From NCBI GenBank assembly GCA_964588995.1, contig CAZPQM010000002.1, forward strand, positions 1 to 64,000: a stretch of 64,000 bases of DNA, given 5' to 3'. Position numbers and translations under genes: made by a program. Below the pieces are notes generated by a model, which worked only from the letters and a program-made list of their open reading frames with translations, was not told the DNA's origin and did not search any database. Source of the DNA: CAZPQM01 sp964588995. GTDB taxonomy: Bacteria > Pseudomonadota > Alphaproteobacteria > Rickettsiales > UBA8987. Of the stretch, positions 53,154-62,492 are shown piece by piece; within the stretch, counting starts at the first letter, position 1, and each line of letters begins with the position of its first letter.

Positions 53154-54395
53154 TTAACCAGTCGTGCCGTTTCGCCTGCCGTGTGGCTTTGCGTTTCTTT
53201 GCGGTTTACCACCGCCGGATCGTCGCTGTGATGCCTTGCGGCCTTTCCATGGTTTGGGCTTGTGCTTTGCTTTTCGCTGTGGCGTATCGTCTATTTCCGC
53301 CATCTCGGGCTTAGCTTTCGGATTCACCAGCTTTTGAATTGCATTCCATTTTGCGCCATCGTTAGGGCTTAGGAAACTAATTGCAGCGCCGCTTGCTCCA
53401 GCACGACCAGTGCGGCCGATACGGTGAATATAGTCTTCCGGGTTCATCGGGATGTCGTAGTTGATGACGTGTTCTACATGCGGCACATCCAGACCGCGTG
53501 CTGCGACATCAGTTGCAACTAAAATACGGAAGCTGGAAGCGCGAAAATCCTTAATGACTTTAGTACGTATATTTTGCCGCAAATCTCCATGGATCGCTTC
53601 GGCCTGATGCCCGGCTTTGCGCAGGCGGACAGCCATACGGTCGGCAGCGTGTTTTTGCTTCATGAAAATAATGATGGAGCCTTCGCGTTGACCTAATTCA
53701 CCGAGCAGATAATCATATTTGTCATCCGCATCGAGCATGATGCGTTCTTCGGAGACGTTCGCGTTCGGCTTGTGCGTTTCCGCAACGGAAACCCGCACCG
53801 GATCGGTGAGGTACTTCGCGGATAGCGCGTTGATGTTTTTCGGCATGGTTGCAGAAAAAAGCAGTGTCTGGCGGCTTGCCGTCAGATATTTAGCGATCAC
53901 ATCCAGCTGTTTGCCAAACCCCATATCCAGCATGCGATCAGCTTCATCGAGCACGAGAAATTGCGTCTGGTGCAGCATGAGTGTGCCACGTTCTAAATGG
54001 TCATTAATCCGCCCCGGCGTACCGATAATCAATCGGGGACGCGCACGTAGCTGGCTTATCTGCTTGGGCATTGGTTCGCCGCCAATCAGCAGAGCATGCT
54101 TGATCTTGCTGGAGCCGATGAATTTCTTCAACTCCGTCATTACCTGCATGGCAAGCTCACGGGTGGGCAGTAATACGAGCGCATCACCGCGCGGGTTATT
54201 CAATAAACGGGCGACAAGGGGAATACCGAACGCGCCGGTCTTACCGGTTCCGGTTTGAGCTGAGCCCAATATATCCCGGCCAGCAAGCGCATGGGGGATC
54301 GATTCGGCCTGAATGGGGGTCGGAGTGGTAAATGCCATTTCCTGCAGGCGATGAAAAAGGGGTTCCGGGAGTCCGGCTTCAATAAATTGTTTCAT
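53154..54395 (-). CDS. rhlE: DEAD-box RNA helicase (RhlE-like)
   Basis: This 413-residue ATP-dependent RNA helicase has the Q motif FTTPTPIQAESIPHAL, motif I AQTGTGKTG, Ia PTRELAMQV, II VLDEADRMLDMGF and III SATMP. Motif IV is IIIFMKQKHAADRMA, V is DVAARGLDVPHVEHVINYDIP and VI is YIHRIGRTGRAGASG. The C-terminal 60 residues are Lys/Arg/Gly-rich, an RNA-binding tail typical of RhlE in ribosome assembly and cold adaptation. The start was moved to the ATG at 54395 just before MKQFIEAGLPEPL; the longer frame begins 62 codons earlier without family similarity. Confidence 0.93.
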   Translation of the reverse strand: MKQFIEAGLPEPLFHRLQEMAFTTPTPIQAESIPHALAGRDILGSAQTGTGKTGAFGIPLVARLLNNPRGDALVLLPTRELAMQVMTELKKFIGSSKIKHALLIGGEPMPKQISQLRARPRLIIGTPGRINDHLERGTLMLHQTQFLVLDEADRMLDMGFGKQLDVIAKYLTASRQTLLFSATMPKNINALSAKYLTDPVRVSVAETHKPNANVSEERIMLDADDKYDYLLGELGQREGSIIIFMKQKHAADRMAVRLRKAGHQAEAIHGDLRQNIRTKVIKDFRASSFRILVATDVAARGLDVPHVEHVINYDIPMNPEDYIHRIGRTGRAGASGAAISFLSPNDGAKWNAIQKLVNPKAKPEMAEIDDTPQRKAKHKPKPWKGRKASQRRSGGGKPQRNAKPHGRRNGTTG

Positions 54396-54624
54396 GATAG
54401 TCTTTCTGGCAGGCAGAGCCGTGCCGTAATCGTTAAATGTAATGGTAACATATAAGAATCTTAAATGGCTGAAAGCCAGCTTGAAATTCGCATAGGTATA
54501 CACATCGTTGAGATGGTGAGAAGATACCCTATGGTCAAATAGAAAATCTGCTCCAAACTGAATAACTAATTCAGTTCGCAAAGCAGTATATCAGAAGTGA
54601 GAAACTTATACAAGTAGTGATTGA

Positions 54625-56619
54625 TTATTCTACTTTCGCGAACAGGATCATCGGTTCGTTCACCTGCACGTTCTGACCTTCTTTCACCTCGATTTTTTCA
54701 ATGATCGACGCTTTTTCGGCATAGAGCATGTTTTCCATTTTCATGGCTTCCAGCACCATTAACTCCTGTCCGGCGTCGACCTGATCGCCTTCTTTCACCA
54801 TTAATTTGACAATATTGCCCGAAATAGGGGCGGAGAGCACGCGGCTGGCTTCCGATTGCGTCGGCTCCGGCATATATTTCGCCAGTTCGGCTACGCGCGG
54901 CGTACGCACAGAGACCTTCGCCGTCGAGCCGGCGTAGGTCACCATATACCCGCCGATAATCGGTTCTATTTTGACATTTACATTGTTACTGTCCACGGTG
55001 CCCTGAAACAGGCGAGAGCCCAAAACCCAGTTGCTGTATACGCCGTAGCGATGATTGTCATATTGAATATCGTAACCATCTTTACGTTCCCGTACATTGA
55101 CCGTGTAGATACCCTCATCGACCGTTACCGACCAACGTGTGGGAATTAAACGCGGCCGGCCTGGCATTTGGCCGCTGATGGTGACAGCCCGCTCTGCATC
55201 TTTAAGATAGACAAACAGCGCGGTTGCCAGCATGACCTTGGTTTTATGCTCGTCGAGATGCGCACCGGTGAACCCGTCTGCATATTCCTCGGCGATGAAA
55301 TTAGTGGATAAGCGGCCTTCGATAAAGCGGGGATGCTCCATCAGAGCCTGTAAAAAACTGATATTATGCGCCACACCTTCAATGACATATTGATTGAGCG
55401 ATTCACGCATAGTGTTAATAGCCTCGTCGCGGGTTTTGCCATAGGTGATCAGCTTGGCAATCATCGCATCGTAAAACATGCTGACTTCGCCGCCGGCATA
55501 AACACCGGTATCCACACGCACATTACCCCCCGAATCCGGCTCTTTATATTCAGTGATGCGACCGGTCGATGGCAGAAAGCCACGAGTGGGATCTTCCGCA
55601 TACACCCTGCTTTCAATCGCCCACCCCGTAAGTTTTACATCTTTCTGCTTAAAGGGCAGTTTCTTGCCATAGGCAATGTCAATCATGAGCTGCACCAGAT
55701 CGTAACCGGTAACGTACTCCGTGACCGGATGTTCGACCTGCAGGCGGGTGTTCATTTCGAGGAAGTAAAAATTTTTCTGCGGATCAACGATAAATTCCAT
55801 CGTTCCGGCGGAATGGTAGCCGACTTCCTTTGCGAGTGCGACGGACTGGGCGTACATTGCTTCGCGCGTTTCCTCATCAAGAAACGGGGAAGGAGCCTCT
55901 TCGATGACCTTTTGGTGATGGCGCTGGATCGAACATTCACGCTCCCCAAGGCAGACGGTGTTACCGTATTTATCGGCAATAATCTGAATTTCGATGTGGC
56001 GCGGTTCTTCAATAAATTTTTCTATAAAAATGCGGTCATCGCTAAAGCTCTTCTTCGCTTCGTTGCGGGCGGACGAAAAGGCCTGCGCGACCTCTTTCCT
56101 CGAATGGACAACACGCATGCCTTTACCACCTCCGCCGGCGGCCGCTTTCACCATTACCGGGAAGCCGATGTCTTCTGCGATTTTTTCCGCTTCTTCGGCG
56201 GATCGGATTTCGCCCTGATAGCCAGGTATGGTATTAACGCCTGCTTTTTCCGCGAGCTGCTTAGCTTCAATCTTATCGCCTAAAGCTGAAATAGCATTAA
56301 CGGGCGGACCGATAAAAATGACGCCTTCATCCTTCAGCGCCTGTGCAAACTCGGTATTTTCAGAAAGAAAGCCATAGCCGGGATGTACTGCTTGCGCTCC
56401 GGTCTGCCGGATGGCATCGAGAATATTTTCAACCATCAGATAGCTTTTATCGGCAGGGCTAGGACCTATAAAAATGGCCTCATCCGCCAGACTGACGTGA
56501 AGCGCGTTGGTGTCGGCTTCGGAGTAGACGGCAACGGTCTTGATACCCATTTTCCGGGCGGTTTTAATTACCCGGCATGCAATTTCCCCACGGTTAGCTA
56601 TCAAAATCTTATTAAACAT
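54625..56619 (-). CDS. pccA: Propionyl/acetyl-CoA carboxylase alpha subunit (biotin carboxylase-BCCP)
   Basis: This 664-residue biotin-dependent subunit starts with the biotin carboxylase domain (KILIANRGEIACRVIKTARKMG; KAAAGGGGKGMRVV ATP-grasp glycine loop near residue 160; ERECSIQRHHQKVIEEAP; EMNTRLQVEHPVTE). A BT-like linker domain spans about 480-585. The C-terminal biotinyl domain has LEAMKMEN with the biotinylated Lys. The length and linker favour propionyl-CoA carboxylase over acetyl-CoA or methylcrotonyl-CoA carboxylase, but the substrate cannot be proven. The beta subunit (pccB) is not in the window. Confidence 0.9.
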   Translation of the reverse strand: MFNKILIANRGEIACRVIKTARKMGIKTVAVYSEADTNALHVSLADEAIFIGPSPADKSYLMVENILDAIRQTGAQAVHPGYGFLSENTEFAQALKDEGVIFIGPPVNAISALGDKIEAKQLAEKAGVNTIPGYQGEIRSAEEAEKIAEDIGFPVMVKAAAGGGGKGMRVVHSRKEVAQAFSSARNEAKKSFSDDRIFIEKFIEEPRHIEIQIIADKYGNTVCLGERECSIQRHHQKVIEEAPSPFLDEETREAMYAQSVALAKEVGYHSAGTMEFIVDPQKNFYFLEMNTRLQVEHPVTEYVTGYDLVQLMIDIAYGKKLPFKQKDVKLTGWAIESRVYAEDPTRGFLPSTGRITEYKEPDSGGNVRVDTGVYAGGEVSMFYDAMIAKLITYGKTRDEAINTMRESLNQYVIEGVAHNISFLQALMEHPRFIEGRLSTNFIAEEYADGFTGAHLDEHKTKVMLATALFVYLKDAERAVTISGQMPGRPRLIPTRWSVTVDEGIYTVNVRERKDGYDIQYDNHRYGVYSNWVLGSRLFQGTVDSNNVNVKIEPIIGGYMVTYAGSTAKVSVRTPRVAELAKYMPEPTQSEASRVLSAPISGNIVKLMVKEGDQVDAGQELMVLEAMKMENMLYAEKASIIEKIEVKEGQNVQVNEPMILFAKVE

Positions 56620-56725
56620 GAGGCGTTTATAGCGTGAGTCGAACGGACGGTCTAGTAAAGAAAATACATCACATGCCGAACTTTTTATAATCTACTGGTA
56701 GGAATGTCGCTATTCGTTACCAAAG

Positions 56726-56752
56726 TTGAATCGATATATGATAGAATATGCT
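56726..56752 (+). promoter_or_regulatory. Weak candidate promoter for the chemotaxis operon
   Basis: TTGAAT at 56726-56731 and TATGCT at 56747-56752, spaced by 15 bases, lie in the only AT-rich gap before cheA. The spacing is short of ideal. No clear sigma-28 or sigma-54 element was seen. Confidence 0.25.
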
Positions 56753-56818
56753 ACTGTAGCTTGCATTTAAGTGAGTCAGCTAATACAACTATGGGTAATA
56801 ATTTGCTGGGGGTGTCCT

Positions 56819-59692
56819 GTGGATGATCTGATTGCCGAGTTTCTAGACGAAACCAATGAAAGCCTCGATAACCTGGATGCGGATTTTATTGCGCTGGAGC
56901 AGAATCCGGAGGATAAGTCCATTATCGGTAATATTTTCCGCGTCATGCACACGGTCAAAGGTACGTGTGGTTTTTTGGGGCTTGAGCGGCTGGAACAAGT
57001 GGCGCATGCCGCTGAAGATGTGATGGATAAGGTGCGTGACGGTGAGTTTCAGGTCGATCCGCCGATTATATCACTTATCCTCGAAGCAACCGATCGTATT
57101 CAGGAATTGGTGCAACATCTCGAAGCCGAAGGGGAAGAGCCGCAGGGCGATGATAGCGATCTTATTGAGCGCTTGCGCCAATGCGCAGCAACCGGTTCCG
57201 CAGGTGAGGGGGGTCAAACGGCTGCCGATGAGGCGAGTGCTGATGGCGAAGAGGTTCAAATGGCCGAAGGAAGGAAAACGCCGGATCTGGACGAAGAGAT
57301 AGATTTTGAACCTGTCAAGGCTCCCTCGGCACGGGGCAATGAGCCATCGGAAATAGTAGGGGAAGATATAATGTCGAAAGGGGGTAAAACGCCCGACCTT
57401 GATGAGGAAATTGATTTTGAGCCGGTCAAAGCGCCCGCTGCCAAAGCCCGGCAAGCGGAGCCGATAGCAGAACCATCACAGGAAGCTGCCGTGGCGGATG
57501 TGGGGGCAAACGCTGCCCGGACCGCCGAGTCTGGGGCGAAGAAGCCGCCTGCGCAAACCATCCGGGTGGGGCTGGATGTGCTTGAGGATCTCATGCAGAT
57601 GGTGGGCGAGCTGGTATTGACACGCAATCAGCTGATGCAAGTAACGCGCAATGATGAATCGATCGGCCCTGAGTTGAATCTGCCCTTGCAAAAGCTCAAT
57701 CAGATTACCTCGGAATTACAGGAAGGCGTCGTGCAGACCCGTATGCAGCCGATTGGTAATGCATGGAATAAATTTCCAAGGCTTATCAGGGATTTATCGC
57801 TTGAACTTGGCAAAAAGATTGAGCTGGAAATGGTGGGTGAGGATACGGAGCTTGACCGGCAGATGCTGGAAGCTATTAAAGATCCCTTGACCCATATGGT
57901 ACGCAATTCCGTGGATCACGGCCTTGAAACGCCTGATGAGCGTGAGGCAGCCGGGAAGCAGCCCACAGGTAAAGTCAGGTTGAGCGCTTATCATGAGGGC
58001 GGGCATATCGCGATCAAAATCAGTGATGACGGCCGGGGGTTGAATCTGGAGCGTATCAAGCAGAAGGCAATAGAAAACGGGCTGACTACCGCTGAAGACG
58101 CCGAAGGGCTTAATGACAAGCAGATCGCGCAATTTATCTTTAAAGCCGGGTTTTCTACGGCGGATAAGGTGACCGAAGTATCGGGTCGCGGCGTCGGTAT
58201 GGATGTGGTCATGAGCAATATAAGCAAAATAGGCGGGCATATCGAGGTAAATACCAAGCAGGGTAAAGGGTCGGAGTTTCTAATTCATCTGCCGTTGACG
58301 CTCGCGATTATGCAGGTGCTGATTTTTGAGTGTGAAGCGGAAACTTTTGCCATACCGCAGATACGCGTTTCGGAAATAGTGCGCGCGCTTACCGCTTCAG
58401 CGGAGGAAGAACAAGACAATGATGATCATGTGGTGGAAACAATCAATGGCGCCCCGGTATTACGCCTGCGCGGCAGGTTATTGCCGCTGGTATCGCTATC
58501 ACAGATTTTCCAGCCGCCCGAAGCGGATCTGTCGAACGAAGCTGCAGAGGCTCAAGCAACCCTGTCGGAAGAATCTTCGATCATTATCTGCGAGGTAGGC
58601 GCCCAAAGCTTCGGGATTATCGTCGACCGGGTATGCCACACTGAAGAAATTGTAGTGAAGCCTTTATCCTCATTGTTGAGCGATCTTTCCATTTATTCCG
58701 GCTGCACCATATTGGGCGATGGCGGAGTCATTATGATTATCGATCCTAAGGGGATTCTGGATATGTACGGCACATCGGAGTTGGAAAATGCTCTGGAAGA
58801 CGATGCGTCGCGGGCGGACAAAGATGCCGAGTTGGATAATATCGAGCACTTCCTGTTCTTCAGAGCCTGGACCCATACGCCCTATGCCGTGCCACTCGAA
58901 CTGGTGGACCGGCTGGAAGAGGTGGAGATGGAGAAGGCGGAATGGTCCGGCTCGCGCAAGGTAGTGCAGTATCGCGGCGGGTTGATGCATCTAATCATGC
59001 TCGATGATGCAACCCCAATGCCGGAGAGCGGAAAACATAGCGTTATCGTATTCAGTGATGATGGTCATACGCTTGGGTTGGTTGTTGAGGAAATTTCCGA
59101 TATTGTTAAACAGCCGATGGATATCAAATCGGCAGTGGATAAACCCGGCTTGCTAGGCAGTATGGTGATGCAGGGTGCAACGACCGATTTGATTGATATC
59201 AGCCACTTTCTCTCTAACACCTTTACGGACTGGCTGACACAACCGCAACAGCAATCGCAGGGTGATGGAGAGGCCGCCGCAAAACCTTCCGGAAAAGAAG
59301 TGTTGTTGGTGGATGACAGCCCCTTCTTCCGTAAATTTATGACGCCTGTGCTGACGGCGAAGAAGCTGGAGGTCGTTTCGGTGGAAAGCGCTGAGGATGC
59401 AATACGTCTGCTTGAGCAATCGCCAGAACGCTTTGCGGTTATATTGTCTGATATCGATATGCCCGATATGGACGGGCTGGAATTTACCCGCTATTGCAAA
59501 TCGCAGGAAAGTCTGAAGCATATTCCCATTGTCGCGTTAACCTCACATCGAAAAGAGCAGATATTGCAACAGCATGAGGATCCCGGATTCAGCGCCTTTG
59601 TCAGCAAATCGGAGCGTGACAGGGTTGCCGATGTCATTCAGCAATGTATATCTGCCGGTAGTTCGCTGGAGGAGGTAAATCATGGCTCGTAG
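56819..59692 (+). CDS. cheA: Chemotaxis histidine kinase CheA with two CheW-like domains and a receiver
   Basis: The 957-residue protein, GTG start with GGGGG upstream, has an Hpt domain with phospho-accepting His44 in VMHTVKGTCGFLG. A linker at about 140-240 contains KTPDLDEEIDFEPVKAP twice, about 47 residues apart. The dimerisation helices begin TIRVGLDVLEDLMQMVGELVLTRNQLM. The ATPase core has MVRNSVDHGLETPDE, DDGRGLN and GRGVGMDVV. A CheW domain, a second CheW-like domain (FLFFRAWTHTPYAVPLELVDRL) and a C-terminal receiver (VLLVDDSPFFRKF, ILSDIDMPDMDG) follow. A P2 CheY-binding domain is not obvious, and the repeat linker may replace it. It is the first gene of cheA-W-Y-B-R. Confidence 0.95.
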   Translation: MDDLIAEFLDETNESLDNLDADFIALEQNPEDKSIIGNIFRVMHTVKGTCGFLGLERLEQVAHAAEDVMDKVRDGEFQVDPPIISLILEATDRIQELVQHLEAEGEEPQGDDSDLIERLRQCAATGSAGEGGQTAADEASADGEEVQMAEGRKTPDLDEEIDFEPVKAPSARGNEPSEIVGEDIMSKGGKTPDLDEEIDFEPVKAPAAKARQAEPIAEPSQEAAVADVGANAARTAESGAKKPPAQTIRVGLDVLEDLMQMVGELVLTRNQLMQVTRNDESIGPELNLPLQKLNQITSELQEGVVQTRMQPIGNAWNKFPRLIRDLSLELGKKIELEMVGEDTELDRQMLEAIKDPLTHMVRNSVDHGLETPDEREAAGKQPTGKVRLSAYHEGGHIAIKISDDGRGLNLERIKQKAIENGLTTAEDAEGLNDKQIAQFIFKAGFSTADKVTEVSGRGVGMDVVMSNISKIGGHIEVNTKQGKGSEFLIHLPLTLAIMQVLIFECEAETFAIPQIRVSEIVRALTASAEEEQDNDDHVVETINGAPVLRLRGRLLPLVSLSQIFQPPEADLSNEAAEAQATLSEESSIIICEVGAQSFGIIVDRVCHTEEIVVKPLSSLLSDLSIYSGCTILGDGGVIMIIDPKGILDMYGTSELENALEDDASRADKDAELDNIEHFLFFRAWTHTPYAVPLELVDRLEEVEMEKAEWSGSRKVVQYRGGLMHLIMLDDATPMPESGKHSVIVFSDDGHTLGLVVEEISDIVKQPMDIKSAVDKPGLLGSMVMQGATTDLIDISHFLSNTFTDWLTQPQQQSQGDGEAAAKPSGKEVLLVDDSPFFRKFMTPVLTAKKLEVVSVESAEDAIRLLEQSPERFAVILSDIDMPDMDGLEFTRYCKSQESLKHIPIVALTSHRKEQILQQHEDPGFSAFVSKSERDRVADVIQQCISAGSSLEEVNHGS

Positions 59693-60170
59693 CTCGACGG
59701 TTCAGCAGAGTGTATCGATATCTGCGAAAGAAATGGAACAGCTCGTAACGGTTGAAATTGCGGGCCAGCTATTTGGGTTTCCCGTTTTGGATGTTCAGGA
59801 TATTCTTCGCCAACAATGTATCACAAAAGTGCCGAATGCGGATGAGGTTATCAAAGGATTGATTAATCTGCGCGGGCGTATCGTGACCTGCATCGACATG
59901 CGCAAACGGCTCGGTCTGGATCCGATGGGGGCAGATCACGAGCCGATGATGGTCGTTATTGAGAGGCAGAGCGAATTATTCGCGCTGGAAGTTGACACGG
60001 TGGGTGACGTGCTGAACCTGCCGATGAAAGATTTTGAGAATAGTCCGCCGAACCTGGACCCGGCGTGGAAGCAAATCGCGTCGGGGGTTTTTAGGCTTGA
60101 GAAGCGCCTTCTGGTCGTTGTGAATATTCCGAGCCTGTTAAATATTATCACGGAAGAGAAACCTGCATGA
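59682..60170 (+). CDS. cheW: Chemotaxis coupling protein CheW
   Basis: This 162-residue scaffold joins receptors to CheA. The SH3-like double barrel is recognised from LVTVEIAGQLFGFPVLDVQDILRQQCITKVPNADEVIKGLINLRGRIVTCIDMRKRLGL, with the RGxIVxxIDxRKRLGL signature, and SELFALEVDTVGDVLNLP. It overlaps the end of cheA by 11 bases and the start of cheY by 4, so the operon is tightly coupled. An N-terminal Ser/Gln extension of about 18 residues precedes the fold. Confidence 0.95.
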   Translation: MARSSTVQQSVSISAKEMEQLVTVEIAGQLFGFPVLDVQDILRQQCITKVPNADEVIKGLINLRGRIVTCIDMRKRLGLDPMGADHEPMMVVIERQSELFALEVDTVGDVLNLPMKDFENSPPNLDPAWKQIASGVFRLEKRLLVVVNIPSLLNIITEEKPA

Positions 60171-60538
60171 ATGTAGCATTGGTTGTTGATGACTCCAAGG
60201 TCGTCCGTAGTGTTTCACGTCGTATATTGGAAGCGCTGGAATATGAAGTCATAGAAGCGGAGGATGGTAAAGTCGCGCTCGAGCAGGCAAGGGCACATCC
60301 ACCTTCGGTGGTGTTTCTTGACTGGAATATGCCGGTTATGGACGGTATGGAATTTCTGAAACAGTTCAGGCAATTAAAAGAGTTCAAAGATACGAAAGTA
60401 ATATTCTGTACCACCGAAAATGACTTCGCCAAGATTCAGGAAGCGATCATGCATGGTGCCGATGAATATATTATGAAGCCGTATGATGAGCAAATCATCA
60501 AAGATAAGCTGATTCAAATCGGGCTGATGGAAGGATAG
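60167..60538 (+). CDS. cheY: Response regulator CheY
   Basis: This is a single receiver domain of 123 residues. The acidic pocket VVDDSK at residues 7-12, the phospho-accepting Asp52 in FLDWNMPVMDGMEFL, the Thr in IFCTTENDFA and the Lys in YIMKPYDEQI are all present. Phosphorylated CheY binds the flagellar switch or, in some systems, pilus regulators. No flagellar genes are in the window, so the output cannot be told. The ATG overlaps the cheW stop by 4 bases, and cheB begins 2 bases after its stop. Confidence 0.95.
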   Translation: MNVALVVDDSKVVRSVSRRILEALEYEVIEAEDGKVALEQARAHPPSVVFLDWNMPVMDGMEFLKQFRQLKEFKDTKVIFCTTENDFAKIQEAIMHGADEYIMKPYDEQIIKDKLIQIGLMEG

Positions 60539-60540
60539 GG

Positions 60541-61659
60541 GTGACGGCAAACACACCTGAAAAAGCGGATGCGCCTATTCGCCTGATGATTGTTGATGAT
60601 TCGTCACCGATTCGGATTATTCTGCGACGGATTTTCGACCGGGCAGAGGGAATTGAAGTCGCCATGGTCGCCAAAAACGGTAAGGAAGCGGTCGAGATGC
60701 TGGACCCGTCTCACCCGGATCACAGTCCGGTCGATGTTGTGACGCTGGATGTTGAAATGCCGGAGATGGATGGGCTGACCGCTTTGCCGCTGATGCTCAA
60801 AAAGCAGCCGAATCTGGGCGTTATCATGGTATCCACTCTAACGGAAAAAGGCTCGAAAGCGGCATTAAAGGCCATTTCGCTTGGTGCGGCGTCCTGTATT
60901 GGTAAACCCAGTAATAACATCGCGGAGATTACCTCGCTTAGTGAATTCGGTGATGAACTCGTACAGAAAGCAAAGCAGGTCTACCGGATGCGTCGCAATA
61001 CGGGCGCGACGGCCTTTGCCGGCAAGCGGACGGAGCAGGCTGAGCCGATCACCTTGCGGGACAAGCCAGTTCAACCGGTTCGTGCCATTGCCATTGCCTC
61101 TTCCACCGGTGGTCCGGAAGCGCTGAATGTATTTTTTACCGCCTTTAAAGGGCTGAAAGCGCAGGTGCCCCTATTTCTTACGCAGCACATGCCTGCAAGC
61201 TTTACTCGTATGCTGGCTCTGCAGGTGGCAAGTGCGTCCGGAATGGAGTGCGAGGAAGGGCAGGACGGCGAAGTTGTCAAAGCCGGAAAGATTTACCTTG
61301 CGCCGGGGGATTACCATATGCAGGTGAAAAAGCAGGGAGCGGATATCTGTATTGCTACAAATCAGGATCCACCGGAAAATTTTTGCCGTCCGGCAGCTGA
61401 CCCGATGTTGCGAAGTCTTGCCGAGCTGTATGGCAGCGGCGTGCTTCTCGTGGTGTTAACGGGCATGGGTGCGGACGGTCTAAAAGGCGCATTAGCCGTT
61501 ACTGAAAAAGGCGGAACGGTGGTTGCGCAGGATAAAGCCACAAGCGTGGTATGGGGTATGCCCGGCGCGGTAGCAAAAGCCGGTCTCTGCAAAGGGGTTT
61601 ATCCGCTACCCGAGATGGGAGCAAAGGTGAAGGCGTTAATTCCGGGGGTGTTCCGATGA
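60541..61659 (+). CDS. cheB: Chemotaxis response regulator/methylesterase CheB
   Basis: This 372-residue protein removes methyl groups from receptors during adaptation. The N-terminal receiver has VDDSSPIR and the phospho-Asp70 in VVTLDVEMPEMDGLTALPLM. The C-terminal esterase has the catalytic Ser in AIASSTGGPEALNVFF, His in FLTQHMPASFT and Asp in VLTGMGADGLKGA. The start is GTG, 2 bases after cheY. The end overlaps cheR by 4 bases (ATGA). Confidence 0.95.
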   Translation: MTANTPEKADAPIRLMIVDDSSPIRIILRRIFDRAEGIEVAMVAKNGKEAVEMLDPSHPDHSPVDVVTLDVEMPEMDGLTALPLMLKKQPNLGVIMVSTLTEKGSKAALKAISLGAASCIGKPSNNIAEITSLSEFGDELVQKAKQVYRMRRNTGATAFAGKRTEQAEPITLRDKPVQPVRAIAIASSTGGPEALNVFFTAFKGLKAQVPLFLTQHMPASFTRMLALQVASASGMECEEGQDGEVVKAGKIYLAPGDYHMQVKKQGADICIATNQDPPENFCRPAADPMLRSLAELYGSGVLLVVLTGMGADGLKGALAVTEKGGTVVAQDKATSVVWGMPGAVAKAGLCKGVYPLPEMGAKVKALIPGVFR

Positions 61660-62492
61660 GCGTCGCGCCGCAGGATTTTAGCTATTTTCAGGATTTTTTA
61701 CAGGCAAAGACGGGGATATATATTTCCGAAGATAAGCTCTATTTGCTTGAATCGCGTTTGCTGCCGCTGGCGCGCAAGCGTAATCTGGATTCGATACAGG
61801 CGCTTATCAGGGAAATGCGTGCCGGGGGCGCCATGCAAGCCGCGCTCATAAAGGAAATTACCGAAGCGATGACGACCAATGAAACGATGTTTTTCCGTGA
61901 TAGCAAGCCGTTTGATTATCTGAAGAACGAGATGATGCCCTATATTAAGAAGCATAACAAATCCGGAAAACTCCGTATCTGGTGCGCTGCCTGCTCAACA
62001 GGGCAGGAGCCTTATTCCATTGCTATGACAATAAAGGAAAACCCGGCTCTTTTCGGCAGCTTTAGTACGGTTGAAATTATCGGCACTGACATCGATACGA
62101 CCGCACTCCATAAAGCGGAGCAGGGGCAATACACCCAATTCGAAGTGCAGCGGGGATTACCGATTCAGCTATTAATGAAATATTTTACGCAGTTGGAGAG
62201 CTACGGTGATGTATGGCAGCTGAAGGACGATATCAAAAAGATGGTTGGCTTCAAGCAGCTGAATCTGCTTGAGAGCTATATGTCGCTCGGCAGGTTTGAT
62301 ATCATTTTTTGTCGTAATGTACTGATTTATTTCCGGCAGGAAACCAAGAGTGATGTCCTCAACCGCCTTTCAGGACAACTTCAACCTTATGGTTTCCTAA
62401 TGCTCGGCTCGTCGGAAAATACCATGGGCCTGACTGACCGTTATGAGAAATTCAATCAGATCAATGGGCTGTTGAATTTAAAAGCGGCTTAA
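61656..62492 (+). CDS. cheR: Chemotaxis receptor methyltransferase CheR
   Basis: This 278-residue SAM-dependent enzyme methylates receptor Glu residues, opposing CheB. The N-terminal helical domain (FSYFQDFLQAKTGIYISEDKLYLLESRLLPLARKRNL) and the catalytic domain (TNETMFFRDSKPFDYLKNEMMP, RIWCAACSTGQEPYSIAMTI, IIGTDIDTTALHKAEQGQYTQFEVQRGLP, FDIIFCRNVLIYFRQETKSDVLNRL) are complete. The start is the ATG at 61656 in the cheB stop. The longer frame from 61551 lies inside cheB. The operon closes here, with a convergent ubiH-type gene overlapping by 4 bases. Confidence 0.96.
   Translation: MSVAPQDFSYFQDFLQAKTGIYISEDKLYLLESRLLPLARKRNLDSIQALIREMRAGGAMQAALIKEITEAMTTNETMFFRDSKPFDYLKNEMMPYIKKHNKSGKLRIWCAACSTGQEPYSIAMTIKENPALFGSFSTVEIIGTDIDTTALHKAEQGQYTQFEVQRGLPIQLLMKYFTQLESYGDVWQLKDDIKKMVGFKQLNLLESYMSLGRFDIIFCRNVLIYFRQETKSDVLNRLSGQLQPYGFLMLGSSENTMGLTDRYEKFNQINGLLNLKAA

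Noticed and set aside
56771..56818. ATG start of cheA at 56771
   Set aside because: The 16 extra residues are unlike CheA, and the GTG at 56819 directly precedes the Hpt domain with a good GGGGG ribosome-binding site.
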